The position numbers and the translations under genes are program-made. A stretch of DNA of 37,897 nt from Actinomycetes bacterium (GTDB lineage Bacteria > Actinomycetota > Actinomycetes > Actinomycetales > Cellulomonadaceae), in contig JAEYUL010000099.1 in the NCBI GenBank assembly GCA_023432565.1, positions 1 through 37,897 of the forward strand, read 5' to 3'. The notes under the pieces were generated by a model. That model was not told the origin of the DNA, did no database searches, and saw nothing but the letters and a program-made list of their open reading frames with translations. Positions within the stretch are counted from its first letter, which is position 1, and each line of letters opens with the position of its first letter. Shown in pieces: positions 7,829-15,545 of this stretch.

Positions 7829-9067
7829 ATGAGAGTGACGGCGGCGCGACAGGCGAGCTTGCGTGAGCACAACCTCGGCCTGGTGCTCCGCACGGTGCTC
7901 GAGGTCCGCGCCCCGCACCAGCCGCCACGGTCTCGCGCGGACGTCGCCGCCGCCACCGGACTGGCCAAGGCCACCGTGTCCGCGCTCGTCGACCAGCTCG
8001 TCGCGGGCGGACTGCTCGCCGAGCTCGCGCCCGCCGCACCCCAGCGCGCCGGGCGTCCGGCCGTCCCGCTCGTCGCCCCCGTCGGGACGCTCGCCGCGAT
8101 CGGCGCCGAGGTCAACGTCGACTACCTCGGGGTGCGCGTCCTGGACCTGGCGGGGACCGTCCTCGACGAGCGCCTGACGCATCACGACCTGCGGGGGAGC
8201 GCTCCGCAGGACGTGCTGCCCCTGCTCGGCGAGCTGGTCGAGCAGTCCGTGGCGGCGCTCGGCGCAGGTCCGCGGCTCGTCGGGACGGCGCTCGCGCTGC
8301 CCGGGCTCGTCGACCGGCCCACCGGGATCCTGCGGCTCGCACCCAACCTGGGCTGGCGTGACGTCGACGTCGCGCGCGTGCTCGCTGACGCCTCCCCGAC
8401 CCTGGCCGCCTACCCTCCGCTGCTCGCCAACGAGGCCGACCTGGCCGCGCGCGCCGAGGCCGCGGCGCGTGAGGTCCCAGGCGCCGCCCGGCCGAGCTTC
8501 GTGTACGTCTCGGGCGAGATCGGCGTCGGTGCGGCGCTCGTGCTCGACGGCGAGCTGTTCGGTGGCCGGCACGGGTGGGCCGGCGAGGTCGGGCACATCG
8601 TCGTCGGGCAGGGGCGCACGCTCGAGCAGGTCGCCGGCCAGGACGCGATGCTGCGAGCGGCGGGGCTGAGCGCCGACGACGGCCTGGACTCGCTCGTCGC
8701 CGCGGCCGAGCGCGGCGACGCGGTCGCGACCAGCGCTCTGGCGACCGCGGGCGGGGCGCTCGGGCTCGCGCTCGCGAACGTCGTCAACGTCGTCGACGTG
8801 CCCGACGTCGTGCTCGGCGGGACGTACGCCCGCCTGGCTGCGTGGCTGCGCGAACCCGTGCTCGCCGCGCTGCAGCGGCACGTGCTCGCCGCCCCGTGGG
8901 CGCAGCCTCGCGTGGACGTCGCGCTCGCTAGCCCGCTGCCCGCCATGACCGGTGCCGCGCTCGCGCAGCTCGGACGCGTCCTCGCGCACCCCGTGGACTG
9001 GCTCGTCGACCCCGCCGCCCAGCCCGACGCGCCCGCACCCACCCCGGCGGCCGCGCCCGCGACGTAG
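7829..9067 (+). CDS. ROK-family transcriptional regulator, probable xylose repressor
   Basis: About 412 residues. The N-terminal winged helix-turn-helix is seen in REHNLGLVLR and SRADVAAATGLAKATVSALV. It is followed by a ROK sugar-kinase-like domain with the signature VYVSGEIGVGAALVLDGELF and GWAGEVGHIVV. Divergent position to xylA-xylB, with palindromes between, suggests it is the xylose-responsive regulator (XylR-like). The zinc motif CxCGxxGCxE that normally follows GEVGH in ROK proteins is missing: the sequence goes GHIVVGQGRTLEQVAGQDAM with no cysteine. I prefer the ATG at 7829, where the conserved N-terminus begins; a GTG at 7805 is also in frame. The C-terminus is an Ala/Pro-rich tail. 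The ligand is inferred from context only. Confidence 0.85.
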   Translation: MRVTAARQASLREHNLGLVLRTVLEVRAPHQPPRSRADVAAATGLAKATVSALVDQLVAGGLLAELAPAAPQRAGRPAVPLVAPVGTLAAIGAEVNVDYLGVRVLDLAGTVLDERLTHHDLRGSAPQDVLPLLGELVEQSVAALGAGPRLVGTALALPGLVDRPTGILRLAPNLGWRDVDVARVLADASPTLAAYPPLLANEADLAARAEAAAREVPGAARPSFVYVSGEIGVGAALVLDGELFGGRHGWAGEVGHIVVGQGRTLEQVAGQDAMLRAAGLSADDGLDSLVAAAERGDAVATSALATAGGALGLALANVVNVVDVPDVVLGGTYARLAAWLREPVLAALQRHVLAAPWAQPRVDVALASPLPAMTGAALAQLGRVLAHPVDWLVDPAAQPDAPAPTPAAAPAT

Positions 9068-9106
9068 CCACCCGCGTCGCACCGACGACGACGCAGCGAC
9101 CAATGA

Positions 9107-9173
9107 CGATGCAGCGATGAATGCAGGAGCCGCGCACTGCACCGCCACTCGCGCTGCATTCATCGCTGCATCG
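9107..9173. repeat. 20-bp perfect inverted repeat with 27-base loop
   Basis: Arms 9107-9126 (CGATGCAGCGATGAATGCAG) and 9154-9173 are exact complements. The element lies between the ROK gene and the lactonase gene. Parts of the left arm echo the preceding GACGACGCAGCGACC. It may help end the ROK transcript, but the long loop and absent T-run are unusual for a simple terminator. Confidence 0.7.
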
Positions 9174-9175
9174 AC

Positions 9176-9207
9176 CCGCGCCGGCACCGGCAGCAGCACC
9201 GGCGCGG
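9176..9207 (+). terminator. Hairpin, possible terminator of the ROK gene
   Basis: CCGCGCCGG (9176-9184) pairs perfectly with CCGGCGCGG (9199-9207) around a 14-base loop. It directly follows the longer inverted repeat and precedes the start of the lactonase gene by about 25 bases. There is no T-tract. Confidence 0.45.
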
Positions 9208-9232
9208 CACGCGCATCGTAGGCTCGGGCGCC

Positions 9233-10276
9233 GTGACGCAGCTCTGGATCGGTACGTACCCGTCAGCCGGCGCCGGCACGCCCGTCAGCCGCGGCGAGGG
9301 CATCTGGTCGGTCGACCTCGACGACGAGACCGGGGCGCTGAGCGGTGCGCGCCAGGTCGCCGTGACGCCCGCGCCGTCCTTCCTCGCGACGACCCCCGAC
9401 GGCAGCGCGCTGTACGCCGTCAACGAGCACGCCGACGGGGGCCTGACGTCCTTCCAGGTCACCGACGGCGGTCCCGTCGAGCGCAGCACCCGGCCCTCGG
9501 GCGGCGACGACCCCTGCCACCTGCTCGTCGACGGCCGGCACCTGCTGGTCACCAACTACACCTCGGGCACGCTCGCCGTCGTCGTGCGGGACGGCGACGG
9601 CCTCGCCCCGGGCGGCCAGCTGTTCGGGCACGAGGGCCACGGGCCCGTCGCCGACCGGCAGGTGGGGCCGCACGCGCACTTCGTGGCGCTCGCCCCGGGC
9701 GGTGCGCACGTACTCGTCGTCGACCTCGGGACCGACCAGATCCGGCGGTACGCCCGCACGCCCGACGGGCTGCGCCCCGACGGCATCGCCGCGACCCTGC
9801 CCGCCGGAACAGGCCCGCGGCACCTCGCGTTCAGCGCCGACGGCCGGTTCGCGTACGTCGTGGGCGAGCTCGACGTCGCTGTCCACGTGGTCGCGTGGGA
9901 CGTCGCGACCGCCACGGGCACCCCCGTGCAGCGGGTCCCGGCGGTCGACGGCCCGCTTGCCGACGAGGTCGCGCCCCGGGGTGCGGCGCTGCCGTCGCAC
10001 GTCGTGCTCGACGGCGAGGACCTGTTCGTCGGCGTGCGCGGCGCGGACGTGCTGACCAGGTGGCGGGTCGGCGCCGACGGCATGCTCGCCGACGGTCGGT
10101 CGGTCGCGCTCGGCGGGCGCTGGCCGCGGCACTTCGCGGTCGTGGGGCGCTGGGTGGTGGCCGGGCTGGAGAAGTCCGACGAGCTCGTCGTGCTGGACCG
10201 CGCGTGGGGTGCCGACGAGGCGGTCGTCGCGCGGCTGCCGCTGCCCGCACCCACGTGCGTGCTGCGACGCCCCTGA
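9233..10276 (+). CDS. Lactonase-family beta-propeller protein (6-phosphogluconolactonase-like)
   Basis: A 347-residue protein of the YbhE/Pgl lactonase family, whose members fold as a seven-bladed propeller and hydrolyse 6-phosphogluconolactone or related sugar lactones. It starts with LWIGTYPSAG, the usual first strand, and shows repeated blade ends such as SFLATTPDGSALYAVNE, CHLLVDGRHLLVTNYTSGT, GPHAHFVALAPGGAHVLVVD and GPRHLAFSADGRFAYVV. The histidine-containing GPHAHF segment is typical of the active-site face. GTG at 9233 is the start; no secretion signal is present, so it is probably cytoplasmic. It follows the ROK regulator on the same strand. A role in sugar lactone hydrolysis next to the xyl genes is plausible, but the true substrate is not shown. 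Confidence 0.85.
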   Translation: MTQLWIGTYPSAGAGTPVSRGEGIWSVDLDDETGALSGARQVAVTPAPSFLATTPDGSALYAVNEHADGGLTSFQVTDGGPVERSTRPSGGDDPCHLLVDGRHLLVTNYTSGTLAVVVRDGDGLAPGGQLFGHEGHGPVADRQVGPHAHFVALAPGGAHVLVVDLGTDQIRRYARTPDGLRPDGIAATLPAGTGPRHLAFSADGRFAYVVGELDVAVHVVAWDVATATGTPVQRVPAVDGPLADEVAPRGAALPSHVVLDGEDLFVGVRGADVLTRWRVGADGMLADGRSVALGGRWPRHFAVVGRWVVAGLEKSDELVVLDRAWGADEAVVARLPLPAPTCVLRRP

Positions 10277-10505
10277 CCGACCCAGCCGGTTCCCGCACGC
10301 AGCGCGGCGGACGCGTGAGCCGCGACGCATCGGCACCGGTCGCGTCCGACTTGAGCGAATGCTCCCGATTGTGACCGGATCGTGATCTTCGGTGTGGCGT
10401 TCCACTCGTCGGGACGGGGCACGTTCCGACTTCCGTCCGCCCCGGTCTGCGTGAGAATGACGGCGGACAGCGTCGCGCTGGACGACCCGTCGAGCTGGAG
10501 GCACC

Positions 10506-11849
10506 GTGGAGCACGCACCGCGCATCGCGATGCTCTCGGTGCACACCTCACCGCTCGACCAACCCGGCACGGGTGACGCCGGCGGCATGAACGTCTACGT
10601 GCTCGAGCTGTCACGCGCGCTCGCCGCACGCGGCGCCCGCGTCGAGATCTTCACGCGCGCCACGTCCTCGGACCTGCCGGAGACGGTCGTGCTGCCGGGG
10701 GCGGAGGCCGACGGCACGCCGCTGAGCGACGACCTCGACCACGCGCGCGTCCGCGAGATCCTCACCGCGCACCACGTGCCGCACGGCGTCCGGCCGCCCG
10801 TGCTCGTGCACCACGTGCCCGCAGGCCCGTTCGAGCGGCTCGACAAGAACGACCTGCCGGGACTGCTGTGCGGGATGGCCGCAGGCGTGCTGCGGTGGGA
10901 GGCCGCGCGCCGGCCCGGCTGGTACGACGTCGCGCACTCCCACTACTGGCTCTCGGGCCAGGTGGGGCGGATCGCCGCGGACCGCTGGGAGGTCCCGCTG
11001 GTGCACACCGCGCACACGCTCGCGAAGGTCAAGAACGCGGCGCTCGCCCCGGGCGACGACCCGGAGCCCGCCGCGCGCGTGCTCGGTGAGGAGCAGGTCG
11101 TGCAGGAGGCGGACGCGCTCGTCGCGTCGACCCCCGCGGAGGCCGCCGAGCTCGTCGAGCTCTACGGTGCGGACCCCTCGCGCGTGCACGTCGTCGAGCC
11201 GGGTGTCGACCTGCAGCGCTTCGCGCCCGTCGACGACGACGAGCGGGCGGCGGCTCGCGCCCGGCTCGGGTTGCCGGCCGACCGGGACGTCGTGCTCTTC
11301 GCGGGGCGCGTCCAGCCGCTCAAGGCGCCGGACGTCCTGGTGCACGCCCTCGGCGTGCTGCGCGCCACCGGGCGGCCCGTGCCGCTGCTCGTCGTGCTGG
11401 GTGGCCCGTCGGGGCGGTCCACCGCCGTCCGCGAGCTGCGGGCGCTCGCCGAGATCACGCGCGTCGGCGACAGCCTGCTCGTCCGGCCTCCCGCCGCGCG
11501 CGACGAGCTCGTCACCTGGTACCACGCGGCGGACGTCGTCGCGATGCCGTCGCGCACGGAGTCGTTCGGGTTGGTCGCCGTCGAGGCGCAGGCCGCGGGT
11601 GTTCCGGTGGTCGCCGCAGCGGTCGGCGGGCTGCGCAGCATCGTCGACGACGGGGTCTCCGGCGTCCTGGTGCGGGGGCACGACCCGAAGCGCTGGGCGG
11701 ACGTGCTCGCCGACGTGCTCGGCGACCGCGCGCGCCTCGCGTCGTTCGCCGGTGCGGCGCGGCGCTCCGCCGAGCGGTTCGGCTGGGAGTCCGCGGCCGA
11801 CCAGGTGCTCAAGGTCTACGCCGTGGCACGCGAGCGCGGCGGGCGCTGA
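10506..11849 (+). CDS. mshA: D-inositol-3-phosphate glycosyltransferase MshA
   Basis: Transfers GlcNAc from UDP-GlcNAc to 1L-myo-inositol 1-phosphate, the first step of mycothiol synthesis. This is a 447-residue GT4 (GT-B fold) enzyme. The acceptor half shows SVHTSPLDQPGTGDAGGMNV (11-30) and PAGPFERLDKNDLP (105-118). The donor half shows FAGRVQPLKAPDVL with its phosphate-binding R and K, and PSRTESFGLVAVEAQAAGVPVV. Between about residues 65 and 96 there is an acidic stretch (EADGTPLSDDLDHARVREIL) longer than I expect in MshA homologues, an apparent insertion. GTG at 10506 follows GGAGG. gpmA comes next, as in the mshA-gpm1 region of Mycobacterium. Confidence 0.93.
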   Translation: MEHAPRIAMLSVHTSPLDQPGTGDAGGMNVYVLELSRALAARGARVEIFTRATSSDLPETVVLPGAEADGTPLSDDLDHARVREILTAHHVPHGVRPPVLVHHVPAGPFERLDKNDLPGLLCGMAAGVLRWEAARRPGWYDVAHSHYWLSGQVGRIAADRWEVPLVHTAHTLAKVKNAALAPGDDPEPAARVLGEEQVVQEADALVASTPAEAAELVELYGADPSRVHVVEPGVDLQRFAPVDDDERAAARARLGLPADRDVVLFAGRVQPLKAPDVLVHALGVLRATGRPVPLLVVLGGPSGRSTAVRELRALAEITRVGDSLLVRPPAARDELVTWYHAADVVAMPSRTESFGLVAVEAQAAGVPVVAAAVGGLRSIVDDGVSGVLVRGHDPKRWADVLADVLGDRARLASFAGAARRSAERFGWESAADQVLKVYAVARERGGR

Positions 11850-11963
11850 CCTCGGCGTCCGTCGTCCGGCGCAGTCCCGCGGTGTCGCGGCACCCCGCAG
11901 CCCGGTGCCCGGGGGACGGACGTCCCTGAGACGTCGTCGTCGCGCTGCGGCAGGATGGTTCCC

Positions 11964-12701
11964 ATGACCTACACCCTGGTGCTGCTCCGTCACGGCGAGA
12001 GCGAGTGGAACGCGAAGAACCTCTTCACCGGCTGGGTCGACGTGGCCTTGTCCGAGAAGGGCGTCGAGGAGGCCAAGCGCGGCGGTGCGCTGCTCAAGGA
12101 GGCCGGCATCCTCCCGGACGTCGTGCACACCTCGCTGCTGCGCCGCGCGATCACGACCGCGAACCTGGCCCTGGACGCCGCCGACCGGCACTGGATCCCC
12201 GTGAAGCGCTCGTGGCGCCTGAACGAGCGCCACTACGGCGCGCTGCAGGGCAAGGACAAGAAGCAGACGCTCGAGGAGTTCGGCGAGGAGCAGTTCATGC
12301 TCTGGCGCCGCTCCTACGACGTCCCGCCGCCGCCGATCGAGCCCGGCTCGGAGTTCTCGCAGGACGCCGACCCGCGCTACGCCGGTGAGCCCGTCGTGCT
12401 GACCGAGTGCCTCAAGGACGTCCTCGAGCGCGAGATGCCGTACTGGGAGTCGGGCATCGTCCCGGACCTCCAGGAGGGCAAGACCGTCCTGGTGGCCGCG
12501 CACGGCAACTCGATCCGTGCGCTGGTGAAGTTCCTCGACGACATCGACGACGACACCATCTCGGGCCTCAACATCCCCACCGGCATCCCGCTGGTGTACG
12601 AGCTCGACGAGAACTTCAAGCCGACCGTCAAGGGCGGCACGTACCTCGACGCGTCCGCAGCCGAGGCCGCGATCGCCGCAGTGGCCAACCAGGGCCGCTG
12701 A
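11964..12701 (+). CDS. gpmA: 2,3-bisphosphoglycerate-dependent phosphoglycerate mutase
   Basis: Interconverts 3- and 2-phosphoglycerate in glycolysis and gluconeogenesis. The 245-residue protein carries the phosphohistidine motif LLRHGESEWN with H10, FTGWVDVALSEKG, RLNERHYGALQG with E88, and the second catalytic histidine in VAAHGNSIRAL (H180). The length is standard. The ATG at 11964 is preceded by AGGATGG at proper spacing; an in-frame ATG at 11955 lies inside that ribosome site and is less likely. It is followed at once by a strong hairpin terminator. In related genomes gpmA is next to phoU or senX3; here a nuclease-like gene and a small membrane protein come between. Confidence 0.97.
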   Translation: MTYTLVLLRHGESEWNAKNLFTGWVDVALSEKGVEEAKRGGALLKEAGILPDVVHTSLLRRAITTANLALDAADRHWIPVKRSWRLNERHYGALQGKDKKQTLEEFGEEQFMLWRRSYDVPPPPIEPGSEFSQDADPRYAGEPVVLTECLKDVLEREMPYWESGIVPDLQEGKTVLVAAHGNSIRALVKFLDDIDDDTISGLNIPTGIPLVYELDENFKPTVKGGTYLDASAAEAAIAAVANQGR

Positions 12702-12714
12702 CCCCCAGCCCCAC

Positions 12715-12757
12715 CAGCACGGGGCCGCTCTCCTTCGGGGGGAGCGGCCCCGTGCTG
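12715..12757 (+). terminator. Terminator of gpmA
   Basis: A perfect 16-bp stem pairs 12715-12730 (CAGCACGGGGCCGCTC) with 12742-12757. The stem continues by one G-T and two G-C pairs to the loop TTCGG. It starts 14 bases after the gpmA stop. There is no long T-run, as usual in actinobacteria. Confidence 0.85.
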
Positions 12758-12777
12758 CATCTCCGTCCCCGTTCCGA

Positions 12778-12826
12778 CGAGCTCGGCACTGCGGTGCGAG
12801 GTCGTGCATCTGGAGTGCCGAGCTCG
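12778..12826. repeat. Inverted repeat, downstream flank of the nuclease-like gene
   Basis: Arms CGAGCTCGGCACT (12778-12790) and AGTGCCGAGCTCG (12814-12826) are exact complements around a 23-base spacer. The spacer includes GAGGTCGTGCATC (12798-12810), which repeats 675-687 with one change. A related inverted repeat lies on the other side of the neighbouring gene at 14073-14119. Confidence 0.65.
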
Positions 12827-12889
12827 CGGGTTGCTGCCGATCTCGCCGCCGGGCCGCCGCGTCGAGCCGCCCGGCATGAGCGGGCGAGA

Positions 12890-13912
12890 TCAGTGCATGA
12901 GCTCCGGGCGGGGTCGCCGGGCACGGCACACCGCGTCCGGGAGCAAGGGCAGCAGGCGCGCGGTGAGTGCGGACCCGCGCAGGTCTTCGGCGACGACGCG
13001 GATGACGCGCTGACCCGCCTCGACGAGGGCGTCGTGGCGGCGCTTCTCGGCCATGAAGGCGGCCTGCTCGGAGTACTTGGCCCGGCCGTCGTACTCGGCG
13101 AGGAGCGAGAACTCCTCCCAGCCCCAGTCGGACCACACCGCGCCGAGCCGTGTCTGGACCCGCACCTGGGTCTGCGGTCGAGGCAGTCCGTCGCGCAGCA
13201 CGACGAACCTGCTCGCCGACTCCAGCGGCGACTCCGCACCGGCGTCGGCGTGCTCGACGACCGCACGCAACCGGACCGCGTGGCGCGTGCGTCGTGCGTC
13301 GTGCGCCCGGCGTGCGACGTCCTCGGGGTCCGCGCCCGCGGCGAGCGCGGCGTCGGCGACGACGAGCCCGGCGACGGGCTCCAGGAGAGCGGCGCAGTCG
13401 ACGAGCGTGCGCTCCAAGCTCGTGACCCGCACCCCGGCCACGATGCGGACGTCGTCGTCGTCGAGGTGCGCGGTGTGGCGAACGACCGTCGCGTCGCTGC
13501 GCGCGCTCGCCCTGCTCGGGTGCACGAGGTGGACCTGCGCCGGAGTGCGCCACAACGGCAGCCCCCACAGGAGAGCAGCGCTGACATGCGAGAACACCAC
13601 GGGAGCGCGCAGGCGACGGGCGGTCCCGGCGATCCGGGCCAGCGCGAGCGTGCGCCGGTCCGCGTGGGTCTCGTCGTTCCCCGCGCGTGACTCGCCGCCG
13701 CCCGGCCGGCGGCCTGCGCCGAGGAGCCCAGGTGTGGAGCGCGGCTCCCCACGGGCGTCTTGCGTCGACACGTAGGTGCCGTACCCGACTCTGGTCCAGG
13801 TGCCCGCGCGCAGGTGGGCCGCCACGACGGCGCGCGGCACGTCGGAGGCGAGACGCACACCGGGCAGCCTCGAGACCGGGATGGGTGCTCGTGCGCCTGG
13901 TCGTCGTCCCAT
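12890..13912 (-). CDS. AbiEi-like winged-helix protein with PD-(D/E)XK-type C-terminus
   Basis: A 340-residue protein. The N-terminus (about 15-50: GVRLASDVPRAVVAAHL and WTRVGYGTYV) looks like the small winged-helix domain found in AbiEi antitoxin-type proteins. The middle (about 105-175) has VVFSHVSAALLWGLPLW and RVTSLERTLVDCA, common in the same group. The C-terminus resembles DUF559/Vsr-like nuclease folds: ESPLES (228-233), LLAEYDGRAKY (270-280) and EKRRHDALVEAGQRVIRV (289-306), which would place E231, D275, E289 and K290 near an active site. No toxin partner (AbiEii) is adjacent, so it is not a complete type IV toxin-antitoxin pair. The ATG at 13912 is my choice; the open frame upstream has no support. 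Related inverted repeats flank it. The function is unknown. Confidence 0.75.
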   Translation of the reverse strand: MGRRPGARAPIPVSRLPGVRLASDVPRAVVAAHLRAGTWTRVGYGTYVSTQDARGEPRSTPGLLGAGRRPGGGESRAGNDETHADRRTLALARIAGTARRLRAPVVFSHVSAALLWGLPLWRTPAQVHLVHPSRASARSDATVVRHTAHLDDDDVRIVAGVRVTSLERTLVDCAALLEPVAGLVVADAALAAGADPEDVARRAHDARRTRHAVRLRAVVEHADAGAESPLESASRFVVLRDGLPRPQTQVRVQTRLGAVWSDWGWEEFSLLAEYDGRAKYSEQAAFMAEKRRHDALVEAGQRVIRVVAEDLRGSALTARLLPLLPDAVCRARRPRPELMH

Positions 13913-14033
13913 GCCCGCAGCATCCCGCCCGCACCCTCGCCGCAGGAGGTGTCCGCCGCAGCTGTGGAAAGCCCGGCGCCGCTCCGGCCGCCACCCGACC
14001 CTGCGCCAGCGGCCGCGACGAGCCCAGCGGCCA

Positions 14034-14081
14034 CGCGAGATCGGCGGCCGCGCGAGATCGGCAGCCACGCGCGAGATCGGC
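14034..14081. repeat. Three direct copies of CGCGAGATCGGC
   Basis: The 12-mer CGCGAGATCGGC occurs at 14034-14045, 14051-14062 and 14070-14081, 17 and 19 bases apart. This is upstream of the minus-strand nuclease-like gene. The last copy runs into the inverted repeat at 14073-14119. Confidence 0.65.
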
Positions 14082-14119
14082 AGTCCAGATGCACGATCTG
14101 GCGCAGGAGTGCCGACCTC
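14073..14119. repeat. Nested inverted repeat, upstream flank of the nuclease-like gene
   Basis: Outer arms GAGATCGGCAGT (14073-14084) and AGTGCCGACCTC (14108-14119) pair at 10 of 12 positions. Inside, CCAGAT (14085-14090) and ATCTGG (14096-14101) pair perfectly around GCACG. Read on the other strand, the left side (14070-14100) matches most of the B-side element around 12798-12828. In the 327-base gap 13913-14239 I see nothing else convincing besides these repeats. Confidence 0.6.
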
Positions 14120-14239
14120 GACCCGCAGGGACGGCACTGCCCGCGCCGGGTGCACGCGGGCGACGGCGGTGTCATGTCTGGTTCACCCGGACGTGCAGCA
14201 GCTCTTGACCAGGATCGTGCCGGTGCGATGAGGTCGGGC

Positions 14240-14614
14240 ATGACTTCTCAGGTGAGGAACGCACAGGTCAGCGACGACGCCGCCGCGCGCCGCGAGACCT
14301 GGATCGTGCGAGGTTCGGTGATCGCCGGGCTCGTCGTCCTGTTCGTCGCGTACCTGGTGCTCCTGCAGACCTCCGGCCTGGGGCCGACGTGCCCGGCGGT
14401 CTACCCGCCGCCGCCGGGGTGCGAGCCTGACCGCGGTGCGGACACCGCCGTCGCGCTCGCGTTCCCGTTCGGCGCGGTGGCCGGTGCGCTCGTCGCCGCA
14501 CTCGCGCTGCGCCGGTGGTCGCTCCCGTGGCGCGTCGTGCTGCTCCTCGTGCTCGTCGGCGTCTGTGTCGCAGGCGTCGTGAGTGTCGGCGTGGTGCGCG
14601 GCTCGATCGGTTAG
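14240..14614 (+). CDS. Small three-helix membrane protein
   Basis: A 124-residue protein that I cannot assign to a family. A short N-terminal cytoplasmic part (TSQVRNAQVSDDAAARRETW) leads into helix 1 (VIAGLVVLFVAYLVLLQ). An outer loop with two cysteines follows (GPTCPAVYPPPPGCEPDRG), then helix 2 (TAVALAFPFGAVAGALVAAL) and helix 3 (WRVVLLLVLVGVCVAGVVSV). The two loop cysteines could form a disulphide outside the cell. The ATG at 14240 follows GAGG at good distance; an ATG at 14228 is also in frame. Its stop overlaps the stop of convergent phoU, leaving no intergenic space. Confidence 0.75.
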   Translation: MTSQVRNAQVSDDAAARRETWIVRGSVIAGLVVLFVAYLVLLQTSGLGPTCPAVYPPPPGCEPDRGADTAVALAFPFGAVAGALVAALALRRWSLPWRVVLLLVLVGVCVAGVVSVGVVRGSIG

Positions 14615-15273
14615 GCGGAGGCGGTGAGGTCCTCGGCGACGGTGCCGGTGACGAGGTAGGTGACGCGGCGGGCCACCGAGACGGCGTGGTCGCCGAAGCG
14701 CTCGTAGTAGCGGCCGAGCAGCGTGACGTCGACGGTCTGCTGCGGGGTGCCGGTCCAGGTGCCGCCGAGCAGCGCGGTGAACGTGTCCTCGTGCAGGTCG
14801 TCGAGCAGGTCGTCGTCGGCCTCGATGCTGCCGGCGAGTGCGATGTCGCGGTTCTCGAGCAGCGTCGTGGTGCGGCGCGCGACGCGCACCGCGGCGTCGT
14901 GCATCTGGGCGAACGTCGCGGTCAGCGGCTCGGGCACGGCGTGGTGCGGGTAGCGGCCGCGAGCGACCTGCGCGACGTGCCGGGCGAGGTCGCCCATGCG
15001 CTCGAGCGTGGAGCTCATGCGCAGCGCGGACACGACGATCCGCAGGTCGGTGGCCACGGGCTGCTGCTGGGCGAGCAGCAGGATCGAGCGCTCGTCGAGG
15101 TCGCGCTCCATCGCGTCGATGCCGAGGTCGTCGGCGATGACCGACTCGGCGAGCGCGAGGTCGGCCGTCAGGAGCGCGACGCCGGCGTCCGTCACGGCTC
15201 GCTCGACGCGTCGGCTCATCGCGACGAGGTCCTCGCCGAGCTGGGTCAGCTCGGCGTCGAAGATGTCCCGCAT
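14611..15273 (-). CDS. phoU: Phosphate transport system regulator PhoU
   Basis: PhoU links the Pst transporter to the phosphate sensor kinase and keeps the pho response off when phosphate is plentiful. The 220-residue protein starts MRDIFDAELTQLGEDLVAM and contains two PhoU three-helix repeats (about 1-110 and 115-215). Each has the acidic metal-site pattern, seen in LERMGDLARHV and YYERFGDHAVSVARRV. The ATG at 15273 is preceded by GGAAGGA. A PHO-box-like repeat lies 67 bases upstream (15340-15368), so it probably responds to the RegX3 system encoded nearby. Its stop overlaps that of the convergent membrane protein gene. Confidence 0.96.
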   Translation of the reverse strand: MRDIFDAELTQLGEDLVAMSRRVERAVTDAGVALLTADLALAESVIADDLGIDAMERDLDERSILLLAQQQPVATDLRIVVSALRMSSTLERMGDLARHVAQVARGRYPHHAVPEPLTATFAQMHDAAVRVARRTTTLLENRDIALAGSIEADDDLLDDLHEDTFTALLGGTWTGTPQQTVDVTLLGRYYERFGDHAVSVARRVTYLVTGTVAEDLTASA

Positions 15274-15339
15274 GTCTGTCCTTCCCTCAGGGCGCGGCCA
15301 CGGCCGTGGGCCGGTGGCGCGCCCACGGTGGCAGACGAA

Positions 15340-15368
15340 GGTGAACGAGCGGGACCGCGCGGGTGAAC
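15340..15368 (-). promoter_or_regulatory. PHO-box-like repeat upstream of phoU
   Basis: On the minus strand GTTCACC occurs twice exactly 22 bases apart (complement GGTGAAC at 15340-15346 and 15362-15368), with a weak middle unit at 15351. This is the 11-bp register of actinobacterial PhoP/RegX3 boxes. It lies 67 bases before phoU and about 178 bases before the divergent DUF7144 gene. Confidence 0.7.
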
Positions 15369-15545
15369 TCATGGCAGCCGTCCGGGAGCGTGCCGTCATC
15401 CGCCGGGCGCCACGGCACGGGTGTGCGCGTCACCCGTTGTGGATGAGGCGGACGAACCGGACGCGTTCCTAGGCTCGGCGTCGAGCGTCCGCCCGGCAGT
15501 GCGACGAGCCCGTCCGGGTGGCCCTGACGATGGGGGGGAAGAGCC

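Noticed and set aside
12890..13912. Complete type IV (AbiE) toxin-antitoxin system
   Set aside because: No AbiEii nucleotidyltransferase-like gene is adjacent on either side; only the AbiEi-like half is seen, with a nuclease-like C-terminus.
10611..13994. Minus-strand open frame of 1127 codons opposite mshA and gpmA
   Set aside because: Very G+C-rich DNA leaves long stop-free frames opposite real genes. This one is Arg/Ala-rich, has no domains, and mshA and gpmA on the other strand are clear.
14034..14081. CRISPR-like spaced repeats
   Set aside because: The repeat is only 12 bases, there are three copies with 5- and 7-base gaps, and no cas gene is present.
14181..14187. Single GTTCACC upstream of the small membrane protein gene
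   Set aside because: No second unit is found at 11 or 22 bases on either side, so it is not a PHO box.
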